Source of the DNA: Deltaproteobacteria bacterium | GTDB lineage: Bacteria; Myxococcota_A; Polyangia; Nannocystales; Nannocystaceae | Assembly (NCBI GenBank): GCA_947492135.1 | Contig: CANLQR010000021.1 | Location: 1 to 32,836, forward strand | Reading direction: 5' to 3' | DNA: 32,836 nt | In this document: positions 23,110-29,922 of the stretch, in pieces | Position numbering within the stretch: position 1 is the first letter of the stretch | Layout of the letters: each line of letters opens with the position of its first letter | The notes under the pieces: generated by a model | Told to the model about the DNA's origin: nothing | The model's input: only the letters and a program-made list of their open reading frames with translations | The model's database searches: none | Program-made: the position numbers and the translations under genes

Positions 23110-25554
23110 TCAGGGAAACGAAATCACCGTCACTGGTGTGTAGCGGTTGGTGGTGGTGCCGTCGCCGAGCTGGCCGTCGCTGTTGAGACCCCAGCACGAG
23201 ATGGTGCCGTTGCCACGCGCGACACACGTGTTGTCGAAGCCCGAGTCGATCGCACTCGCGTTGCTCAGGTAGAACGGGAACGTGCCGACACTCACCGGCG
23301 TGTTCGTGTTGGGGGTGACGCCGTTGCCGTTGCCGAGCTCGCCGTAGGTGTCCGTGCCCCAGCAGCGTGCACTGCCATTGGCCCGCAGCGCGCACGTCGA
23401 GCTGCTGCCGAGCGAGATGTCGACGGCAGTGGTCAGGCCCGAGACGGTCACAGGCGTGGACTGATGGTTCCATGCGCCGTTGCCGAGCGCGCCGTTGTGG
23501 CCCGCGCCCCAGCAGCGCGCGGTGCCGTTGGAGATCACCGCGCAGCTGCCAGCGTTCCCCACGCCGATCGCGACCACGTTCCCGAGCGGGAGCCAGAAGA
23601 GCCCCGGGATCATGACCGTCACCGGCACGTTGCTGTCGCCGCCCGAGGTCCCGTTGCCCAGCTGCCCGTAGACGTTGTTGCCCCAGCATCGCACCTGACC
23701 GCTGGCCACGAGCGCGCAGACGTGGTCGCTGAACGCGTCGATCGCGACCACGTTCGTTAGGTTCGCGACCGCGACCGGCACGTTGCTGTGGTCGTAGTTG
23801 CCGGTGCCGAGCAGGCCGCTATCGTTGCTGCCCCAACACACCACGGTGCCGCCGGTCCGCACCGCGCAGGTGCTCGTGTTCGTCGCCGCGACCTGCACCG
23901 CATCCGTGAGGCCAGCGACGGCGACAGGCGCGACACTGAGGGGCCACGAAGCCAACGCGTCGCCGAGCTCGCCGTTGAGGTTGCGTCCCCAGCAGCGCAC
24001 GCCGCCGGTGTCGAGCAGCGCGCACGAGTGCGTGCCGCCAGCCACGAGATCGCGGACGCCGGAGAGATTCGCCACCTGCACGGGCGTCGATGCGTCGACC
24101 TGATTGCCATTGCCGAGCTGGCCCTGCGAGTTGTCGCCCCAACACTTCACGGTGCCGTCGCCTCGCAGCGCGCACACGTGGTACGGGCCGACTGCGATCC
24201 GCGGCCCATCGTTGGCGGAGGTCAGGCCGGACACCACGACCGGCACGTTGCTGTTCGCGTTGTTGGGATCGCCGTTGCCGAGCATGCCCCAAACCGAGTT
24301 GCGACCCCAGCATCGCGCGGTGCCGTCGCTGCGCAACGCGCAGGACCACCCGTGTCCTGTCGAGATCGCGGTCACGTCGTCCGTGCCCGACACCACCACG
24401 GGCGTCGCGCTGTCGGTCCAGGTCCCGTCGCCGAGCTCCCCCCATTCGTTGCGACCCCAGCATCGCTCGGTGCCGTCGACCAAGAGCGCGCACGCGTGAT
24501 CCATTCCTGCGATGGAAACCTCTTCCGCGGAGGTGACCCCGGCGATCTGGATCGGCACCAAGCTGTCGTTGCCCGGCTCGTCCTCGGTGCCGATCGATCT
24601 TCCCCAGCAGCGGAGGGTGCCATCTGCGAGCGCGACACAGGTCGCACTGGCATCCGTGCTCACGCTCACCGCGTTGCTGATCCCTGGTACGGTCACCGGC
24701 GTGAGCGCCGTGGCGTGCGTGCCGTCGCCGATCTGGCCGTTGCTGTTGCTCCCCCAGCATTTCACGCTGCCTGTCGCGAGCAACGCGCAAGCGGTCGTCT
24801 CGAGGGCATTGGCGGGCGTGTCGACATAGCGGCCCGCGCCGACGTCGACCGCGATCGCATTGCTGATCCCCGCCACCTCGACGGGTGTGGCGGACTCGGT
24901 CGTGACGCCATCGCCGAGCGTCCCGACGCCCCAACACAAGACGTGGCCGTCCGAGCGCACCGCACAGCTGTGGCCGATCCCCGAACCGACCGCGACGATT
25001 CCGCTGAGCCCGGGGACCTGCATCGGCGTCGTGTCCACGATGTAGAATCCGAGGTCGTCCACCTGCCCGTGGCGCACGCCCCAGCGCCAGACGGTGCCGT
25101 CCGACCGCAGTGCGACACTCGACTCCCAGCCTGCCGCGATCGCGATGATGTTGCTCGCGCCGGAGACCACGACCGGTACATTGCTGGTTTCGAGCTCACC
25201 GTCGCCGAGTGCACCGAGGACGCCGGAGCCCCAGCAACGCACCGTGCCATCGCTCCTCACCACGCACGTGTGCACGGAGCCGCTGGCGATCGTGTTGCGG
25301 GCGCCGGGGCCTCGGCGCGTGCGGGCACCCGGTCGGTCCGTCGCGAGTTGATCGAAGTCGCCGTTGTCGATCCCGGCGTCGCCGCTGCTCGAGCTCGACT
25401 CCTCGTCGGAGGCTTCGTCGTCGGAGGCCTCGTCGTCGGAGCTGGCCTCGTCGGTGGCGTCGGCGTCGAGGGGATCGAGGTCGGCGGCGGAGCAGGCCGT
25501 CAGACCCGTCGACAGGAAAAAGGCGAGCCGCGTTCGCGACGACGTGCAGGGCAT
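23110..25554 (-). CDS. RCC1-repeat lipoprotein, 14 blades (two propellers)
   Basis: An 814-residue predicted lipoprotein: signal TRLAFFLSTGLTAC, then an acidic Asp/Glu/Ser tether (DEASSDDEASDDEASDEESS) encoded by short DNA repeats, then 14 RCC1/ATS1-type repeats of about 47-60 residues each. A typical repeat reads CALRSDGTARCWGRN followed by LGNG, a P-V-V strand and SGL. Fourteen equals two seven-blade propellers. Thirteen repeats carry a Cys pair (C-x8/9-C-W-G); the second repeat lacks both (SSVALRSDGTVWRWG). In eukaryotes RCC1 binds chromatin; bacterial relatives on the cell surface are mostly unexplained, with adhesion or ligand binding most often assumed. The Met at 25554 is chosen as start because it opens the signal peptide. 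Divergent from the AbiE operon. Confidence 0.88.
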   Translation of the reverse strand: MPCTSSRTRLAFFLSTGLTACSAADLDPLDADATDEASSDDEASDDEASDEESSSSSGDAGIDNGDFDQLATDRPGARTRRGPGARNTIASGSVHTCVVRSDGTVRCWGSGVLGALGDGELETSNVPVVVSGASNIIAIAAGWESSVALRSDGTVWRWGVRHGQVDDLGFYIVDTTPMQVPGLSGIVAVGSGIGHSCAVRSDGHVLCWGVGTLGDGVTTESATPVEVAGISNAIAVDVGAGRYVDTPANALETTACALLATGSVKCWGSNSNGQIGDGTHATALTPVTVPGISNAVSVSTDASATCVALADGTLRCWGRSIGTEDEPGNDSLVPIQIAGVTSAEEVSIAGMDHACALLVDGTERCWGRNEWGELGDGTWTDSATPVVVSGTDDVTAISTGHGWSCALRSDGTARCWGRNSVWGMLGNGDPNNANSNVPVVVSGLTSANDGPRIAVGPYHVCALRGDGTVKCWGDNSQGQLGNGNQVDASTPVQVANLSGVRDLVAGGTHSCALLDTGGVRCWGRNLNGELGDALASWPLSVAPVAVAGLTDAVQVAATNTSTCAVRTGGTVVCWGSNDSGLLGTGNYDHSNVPVAVANLTNVVAIDAFSDHVCALVASGQVRCWGNNVYGQLGNGTSGGDSNVPVTVMIPGLFWLPLGNVVAIGVGNAGSCAVISNGTARCWGAGHNGALGNGAWNHQSTPVTVSGLTTAVDISLGSSSTCALRANGSARCWGTDTYGELGNGNGVTPNTNTPVSVGTFPFYLSNASAIDSGFDNTCVARGNGTISCWGLNSDGQLGDGTTTNRYTPVTVISFP

Positions 25555-25942
25555 GCTGCGGTGGACGGACTCGCGCGTCGTTGTGACCGACGATCGGCGA
25601 TCTAGCCCGGTTCGAGCAGGAACGGGTACTTCTCCACACCGCAAGGCCGCCTCCTCGCCCAGCGCCGCCTGGCCAAATCTCCTGCTTTCCCGCCTGAACC
25701 TCCTACCGCCGGGCCGCTCGCGCCTGCCGGGTTGGTTCCCATGCGCCCATTCTTCGGGGTCGCCAACCCGCCACCCCAGCGCGCGACACGGGTCGCCGAG
25801 GTCTGTGCACGCTCGCCCGACATGGCGGCGAGCTGATCGTGGCGGATCTCGAGCATTACGCGAGAGGGTACCAAGTCACCCGCTCGCGAGCGTCGCGCAT
25901 GTCCGGCCGGGGCTCGTGGCAGTTGCGGATGCCGAGATCAGC
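25555..25942. other. Intergenic stretch with no recognised gene
   Basis: About 390 bases between the divergent RCC1-repeat and AbiEii-like genes, besides the promoter region next to abiEii. Several open frames cross it but none has a natural protein composition or a family motif. One plus-strand stretch near 25830-25890 (GELIVADLEHYARGYQV) looks faintly protein-like and could be gene debris. Confidence 0.4.
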
Positions 25943-25989
25943 ATAAATGAAGCTGTATTGACATTATCGTCAATTCAAGTTCATTTATA
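25943..25989 (+). promoter_or_regulatory. AT-rich promoter/operator with nested palindromes for the AbiE operon
   Basis: ATAAATGAA (25943-25951) and TTCATTTAT (25980-25988) are perfect 9-base arms. Nested between them, ATTGAC (25957-25962) and GTCAAT (25969-25974) are 6-base arms. A TTGACA (25958-25963) and a TTTATA (25984-25989) could be -35 and -10 boxes, though their 20-base spacing is long. The ATG follows 3 bases after the TTTATA with no ribosome-binding site, so the message may be leaderless. AbiEi antitoxins are known to repress their own operon through inverted repeats, which fits. Confidence 0.6.
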
Positions 25990-25992
25990 CCG

Positions 25993-26766
25993 ATGGCTTC
26001 CGACCGAGATCGGCGAGAGCTCTTCCACTTCCTGTTCTTGGAGTGGTTGCTGCGCGTGACGCCGCCGACGGTCGTCGTTTTGAAGGGCGGGGTCAACCTC
26101 CGGTTCTTCCACGGCAGCCCGCGCTACTCGGAAGACATGGATCTCGACATCGAGCCGAGCAAGCTCGCCGTCGGAACGATGAAGAAGAACGGATACAAGA
26201 TCCTGCAGGACGCCGGGTTTCGCCGCGTGCTCAGGGCGGCGGACATCGTCGATCTCCGCGTGAACGATCCGAGGAAGGCAAAGCACACCGAGACGACCCA
26301 GCGTTTTGGGCTCACGCTCGTCCTCGCGTCAGGTCAGGAACTACCGACCAAGGTCGAGTGCTCCCGTCGTGGCGTCGACGTCGACGGCGTCGCCATCCAA
26401 CGCATCGACCCAGAGGTGGCGCGCCGTCAAGGGCGAACGGCGTACCAGGCCGCGCACTACGTCGCCGGCGCAGCCGCGCGGCAAAAGGTGCAGGCGCTCG
26501 CGGGCCGGCCCCACACGCAGGCGCGAGACTTGTTCGATCTGTATCTGCTCGACTCACGCGGCGATGTCGCCGACGAGGACCTCGCGCGCGTGGACGCGGA
26601 CGTCCGCGCACGCGCAGGCGACCGGGCGCGGTCTCTCACCTACGCAGACTTCGAAGGGCAGGTCCTCGAGTTCCTCGAAGACGACGCCGCGCGAATGTTC
26701 GCTTCGGAGCAAGCGTTCGACGCGATCCAGACCGCCGTCATCGCGCGCCTGGAGCGAGTGCGGTGA
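25993..26766 (+). CDS. abiEii: AbiEii-type nucleotidyltransferase toxin
   Basis: A 257-residue nucleotidyltransferase of the AbiEii/AbiGii family (DUF1814), toxin half of a type IV toxin-antitoxin and phage-exclusion system. The core is visible: KGGVNLRFF (31-39) and the metal-binding SEDMDLDI (46-53), then a strand LPTKVECSRRG near 117-127 and the late helix ARDLFDLYLLDS near 177-188. Such enzymes add nucleotides to RNA targets, tRNA in the best-studied relatives, and stop growth. It comes first in the operon and overlaps the antitoxin start by 4 bases (GTGA), whereas the usual AbiE order is antitoxin first. It starts at an ATG without a ribosome-binding site, behind an AT-rich palindromic promoter unlike its GC-rich surroundings. 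Confidence 0.87.
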   Translation: MASDRDRRELFHFLFLEWLLRVTPPTVVVLKGGVNLRFFHGSPRYSEDMDLDIEPSKLAVGTMKKNGYKILQDAGFRRVLRAADIVDLRVNDPRKAKHTETTQRFGLTLVLASGQELPTKVECSRRGVDVDGVAIQRIDPEVARRQGRTAYQAAHYVAGAAARQKVQALAGRPHTQARDLFDLYLLDSRGDVADEDLARVDADVRARAGDRARSLTYADFEGQVLEFLEDDAARMFASEQAFDAIQTAVIARLERVR

Positions 26767-27368
26767 GGTTCGAGATTCTCGCGACGGCGGGCTTCGCCGC
26801 ATTCACCACCCGAGACTTCGCGACGGCGGCAGGCATCGCGGTTGCGAGCGCGACGCGCCAGCTCTCCGCAGCCGTTCGTCACGGCGCGCTGGTTCGGCTC
26901 ACACGTGGCATCTGGGCGAACCCGACGCACCCCGACTATCACCCGCTCGTGTGCGTGCCGAAGATCATCGGGCCCGAGCAGGGTTACGTGTCCTTCCTCT
27001 CCGCGCTGCACCTGCACGGCGCCATCTCGCAGATTCCGCGGGCGATCCAGGTGGCGACGACCGGGCATGGTCGACGGCTCGTCACTCCGGTCGCGACGTA
27101 CGAGCTCTTCCAGCTCGACCCGAAGCTGATGCGCGACGGCGTGACGTGGTCGAGCACGCGTGCCCCGTACCGAATCGCGACCGTCGAGAAGGCGCTCGTC
27201 GACACTCTGAACCTCTCGATTCGCCGAGGCGGCAGATTCCGGTCACTACCGGAGGTCGATCTGGCCGCGGTGAACCCGAAGCGAGCGCGAAGGCTGATCG
27301 CGCTGAGCGAGGATCCGCGGGCGCAGACGGCGATCGAACGGCGACTTGCGGCGCTCTTCGCCGGGTGA
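26763..27368 (+). CDS. abiEi: AbiEi-type antitoxin / autorepressor
   Basis: A 201-residue protein starting at a GTG that overlaps the toxin stop (GTGA). The N-terminal 45 residues form a winged-helix domain (FTTRDFATAAGIAVASATRQ then LVRLTRGIWA). The following domain has GPEQGYVSFLSALHLHGAI, PRAIQVATTGHGR and APYRIATVEKALVDTL, which is the AbiEi C-terminal antitoxin pattern. AbiEi proteins neutralise AbiEii without a stable complex and bind the operon promoter. The open frame reaches back through the toxin gene, but that part is only a shadow. Together with the toxin this is the only intact defence-like module of the island and sits at its right end. Confidence 0.83.
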   Translation: MRFEILATAGFAAFTTRDFATAAGIAVASATRQLSAAVRHGALVRLTRGIWANPTHPDYHPLVCVPKIIGPEQGYVSFLSALHLHGAISQIPRAIQVATTGHGRRLVTPVATYELFQLDPKLMRDGVTWSSTRAPYRIATVEKALVDTLNLSIRRGGRFRSLPEVDLAAVNPKRARRLIALSEDPRAQTAIERRLAALFAG

Positions 27369-27395
27369 GAAAGGCGAACCGATGCCGCCGACTTA

Positions 27396-27427
27396 GGCCA
27401 CCCCGCTGTCCCCACGGTCAGGTGGCC
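27396..27427. other. Inverted repeat just inside the right island boundary
   Basis: GGCCACC (27396-27402) and GGTGGCC (27421-27427) are perfect 7-base arms with an 18-base loop, between the antitoxin stop and the right direct repeat. It could terminate the AbiE operon or be a leftover transposon end: the phrase TGTCCCCACGGTCAGGTGGC recalls ends of IS21-like elements, which I cannot verify. Confidence 0.3.
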
Positions 27428-27433
27428 ACTGGC

Positions 27434-27577
27434 CCGGTCACTGCGCTGGCAGCCGCTCGGGTCCACGCGGCTCGCGTCGCCACCAAGACCACGGTCGCCG
27501 TCGACGGCGTGCATCGCTTCGTGTTCGACGGCGAGCCGGGACACTTCTGGCGAGCAACGCCCGCCCCGCCGTGACCA
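27434..27577 (+). pseudogene. Orphan C-terminus of the glycoside hydrolase-like gene
   Basis: Encodes RSLRWQPLG, then after a 1-base deletion VHAARVATKTTVAVDGVHRF and VFDGEPGHFWRATPAPP and a TGA. It equals the end of the hydrolase at 15175-17835 except Ala to Thr and Val to Gly, with four synonymous changes. No upstream part of the gene is present. Confidence 0.9.
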
Positions 27578-27671
27578 TCAGTTCACCGTCGGCAGCAGCG
27601 ACGCGGTGTCGGCGTACTCGAGCATCTGCCGGGCAAAGTCGTCGGGATACTCGATCTTCACGTCCACGATC
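27434..27671. repeat. Right 238-bp direct repeat bounding the inserted region
   Basis: Matches 17694-17932 in the same orientation. Here the peptidase tail is part of the intact gene while the glycoside hydrolase tail is the orphan. One G is missing near 27461 relative to the left copy, which breaks the hydrolase frame. Confidence 0.95.
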
Positions 27672-29677
27672 TTCTCGCCGTCCATCACCGGCACCAGCCG
27701 CGGCTGGATGAAGCCGACGTACGGGGCGATCCCCAGCGCTTCGTAGCGCTTGCGGACCTGTTCGTGCAGCGCGGGGTCGACCTTGACCCCGTAGGTCTCG
27801 ACGAGCGCCTTGCCGGCGGCGAAGTCACCCTGGCTCTTGATCCGTTGGACCTCGGCGAGCAGCTCGCCGAACAACACGCGCAGCTTGCCGTAGTCGCGCA
27901 CCACGAAGTAGGTCTTGCCCTCGCGCTCGACGCGTTCGATCACCTTGTCGGCCTTGCCCTTTTCGAACACCCACGCGGCGATCATCTGGCGGTTGCGCAT
28001 GTGCGCCTCCTCGATGTCCTCGCCGAGCTCGAGGCGTGCGAGCTGGACCATCAGGCCGTTGCGAATGTAGTTGTCGTACGCCGCCTTGCCGGCCTCGAGA
28101 TCCGTCATCACCCCGATCTCGAGGAGCTTGGGGTCGGGCATGTAGTAGAGCGCCACGAGATCGGCCCGGGCCTCCTCGAGCGTGTTGGAGTAGTTCTTCA
28201 GGGTCTCGTTGGGCTGACCAACACCCGGCTCGATCTGGCCCGAGGCGTGACCGATCACCTCGTGCATGTCGGTGTGCAGGGTGTCCGCGAGGTCGGCCCA
28301 CTTGCGGGCGCGAGCGACCTCTGCGGGCGAGGCCGCAAACTCCTCGAGCACCCCGCTGACCTTCTTCGCGGTCTCGTTGGAGGCCACGATGTTCCCGAGA
28401 TTCACCGACTTGCTGCCGTGTTCGGCACGCACCCAGTTCGCGTTGGGAAGATTGATGCCGATCGGCGTGGACGGTGCCGAGTCGCCGGCTTCCATCACGA
28501 CGGTGATGACCTTCGCCGAGATGCCGGTGACGCTGGCTTTGCGATGGGCAGGCGCCAGCGGCGCGTGGTCCTCGAACCACTGGGCCTGGGCACCGATCGC
28601 CGCGATTCGCTTGCTGGCCTCGAGGTCCTTGATCGACACCACGGCCTCCCACGCCCCGCGGTACCCCAGCGGATCGCCGTAGACCTCGATGAACCCGTTG
28701 ACCACGTCGACGCGCGAATCGGTGTCTGCGACCCACGCGATCGAGTACTCGTCGAAGGTCTTGAGATCGCCGGTCTCGTAGTAGGCCACGAGCTTCTCGA
28801 GCGCGAGCTTTTGCTTGTCGTTCTCGGCGACCTCGACTGCGAGGCGCAGCCACTTCACGATCTCGCGGATGGCCGGGTCGTACATCCCGCCGACCTTCCA
28901 TACCCGCTCGACGATCTTGCCCTTTTGCTTGACGAGCTTCGAGTTGAGTCCGAACGACATCGGGCGCTTGTCGGTCTTCTTGATCTTGCCCTTGTAGAAC
29001 TTCTCGACCTGCTTCTGGGTCACGCCCTCGTAGTAGTTGGTCGCGGAGCTGGCGATGAGATCGTCCTTGGGATCGAGGTTCACGCGCTTGGCATCCACCT
29101 TGGGATCGAACAAGATCGGCCCGAGCTGGGCCACGAGGCCGTCGACGTCTTGCTTGCCCGCGAGCGGCAGCGCCTTGGGATCACAGGCCTTGACCATCGC
29201 CGCGAACTGCTCCGCGGTGAACTCCGGCACCAGCTTCTTCATCGAGTAGTGGTGGTGGATCCCGTTGCTGAACCACACCCGCTTGGTGTAACGCGCCAGG
29301 GCATCCCAACCCGGCAACGCGTGGGCGGCCTCGGTGCGGTACACAGCCTCGAGCGTCCGCCGCACCAGCAAGTTGTGCCGATAGTTCTGATCCCAGATGA
29401 TGTCGCGACCGGCCAGCGCCGCGCGGGCGAGGTAGTAGACCAGCTGTTTTTGTTGCAGCGGCAGCTCGGTGAAGCCCGGCACGCGGTAGCGCAGCACCCG
29501 GACATCGCCGAACTGTTCGGCCTGGACCTTGAAGTCGTCGCCGGGCTCGACTGCGTCGCCGCTAGGCTCGGCGACCACAGGCGTGGTCGGCGGTGTGGTG
29601 GTCGTGCGATCGGAAGAGGGACAGCCCAGCGACCCAGCGAGCAGGGCGATCGAGGCGAGGCGGAGAGTGCTGCGCAT
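27578..29677 (-). CDS. M49 dipeptidyl peptidase III-like lipoprotein
   Basis: A 699-residue predicted lipoprotein (MRSTLRLASIALLAGSLGC, Cys19), then a Thr/Pro linker and an M49-family metallopeptidase. The zinc motif HEVIGH (472-477) is the HExxGH form special to M49, and the third ligand and helper lie in EEARAD (501-506). Family members cut dipeptides from the N-terminus of short peptides. Most known ones are cytosolic; this one is exported and lipid-anchored, so it would act in the periplasm or at the surface. The open frame extends to 29728, but the Met at 29677 opens the signal peptide. Its last 31 codons lie in the right direct repeat. Divergent from the polysaccharide locus. Confidence 0.92.
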   Translation of the reverse strand: MRSTLRLASIALLAGSLGCPSSDRTTTTPPTTPVVAEPSGDAVEPGDDFKVQAEQFGDVRVLRYRVPGFTELPLQQKQLVYYLARAALAGRDIIWDQNYRHNLLVRRTLEAVYRTEAAHALPGWDALARYTKRVWFSNGIHHHYSMKKLVPEFTAEQFAAMVKACDPKALPLAGKQDVDGLVAQLGPILFDPKVDAKRVNLDPKDDLIASSATNYYEGVTQKQVEKFYKGKIKKTDKRPMSFGLNSKLVKQKGKIVERVWKVGGMYDPAIREIVKWLRLAVEVAENDKQKLALEKLVAYYETGDLKTFDEYSIAWVADTDSRVDVVNGFIEVYGDPLGYRGAWEAVVSIKDLEASKRIAAIGAQAQWFEDHAPLAPAHRKASVTGISAKVITVVMEAGDSAPSTPIGINLPNANWVRAEHGSKSVNLGNIVASNETAKKVSGVLEEFAASPAEVARARKWADLADTLHTDMHEVIGHASGQIEPGVGQPNETLKNYSNTLEEARADLVALYYMPDPKLLEIGVMTDLEAGKAAYDNYIRNGLMVQLARLELGEDIEEAHMRNRQMIAAWVFEKGKADKVIERVEREGKTYFVVRDYGKLRVLFGELLAEVQRIKSQGDFAAGKALVETYGVKVDPALHEQVRKRYEALGIAPYVGFIQPRLVPVMDGEKIVDVKIEYPDDFARQMLEYADTASLLPTVN

Positions 29678-29726
29678 GGGCGAAGACAAGCCTGGGGCGT
29701 GTGTCGCTGGCAAGCCCGCGTTCGGC

Positions 29727-29744
29727 ACTGGACAGAATTCCAGT
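29727..29744. promoter_or_regulatory. Inverted repeat in the divergent promoter region
   Basis: ACTGGA and TCCAGT are perfect 6-base arms 6 bases apart (ACTGGACAGAATTCCAGT). They lie in the 245-base gap between the M49 gene and the polysaccharide co-polymerase gene. A dimeric regulator could bind here; there is no other evidence. Confidence 0.3.
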
Positions 29745-29922
29745 CCGGATCGAGTGGACCGGAGTCACGGATCGAGCCCAGTCGGGCCATGGCAGGGATT
29801 GGGGCGATTTTCGCGCCTCGACGGTGTGGGTCCACGGATGGACCACCAAAGACGACCGGGCGGCGCCCACCGCCGAAGTTGGCCCCGGAGCCCGTCCTTT
29901 GCCAAGCTTTCGGAACCTCCCC

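Larger units (their letters stand above)
17933..27433. mobile_element. 9.5 kb inserted island bounded by long direct repeats
   Basis: The segment separates two convergent genes whose tails are both found, in the same order and 3 bases apart, in each bounding repeat. Removing this segment with one repeat copy would restore a simple convergent pair. Cargo: a nucleotidyltransferase toxin-like remnant with its small partner, cupin, nudC, outer-membrane-like protein, P-loop kinase, DUF3892 protein, RCC1-repeat lipoprotein and an AbiE operon. It also carries two IS91-type transposase pieces and several orphan gene ends. There is no integrase, relaxase or phage gene, so how it moved is not visible. 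Homologous recombination of a circular or incoming DNA is the simplest explanation for repeats of this length. Confidence 0.85.

Noticed and set aside
19475-25554. A joint NAD-based antiphage system made of nudC, the RCC1 protein and AbiE
   Set aside because: The genes are in different orientations, separated by debris and terminators, with no shared operon; only their presence in one island links them.
23788-25605. A 605-codon open frame antisense to the RCC1-repeat gene
   Set aside because: The codon use of the GC-rich repeat gene leaves the opposite strand free of stops. The translation is repetitive only because the sense gene is, and it has no family motif.
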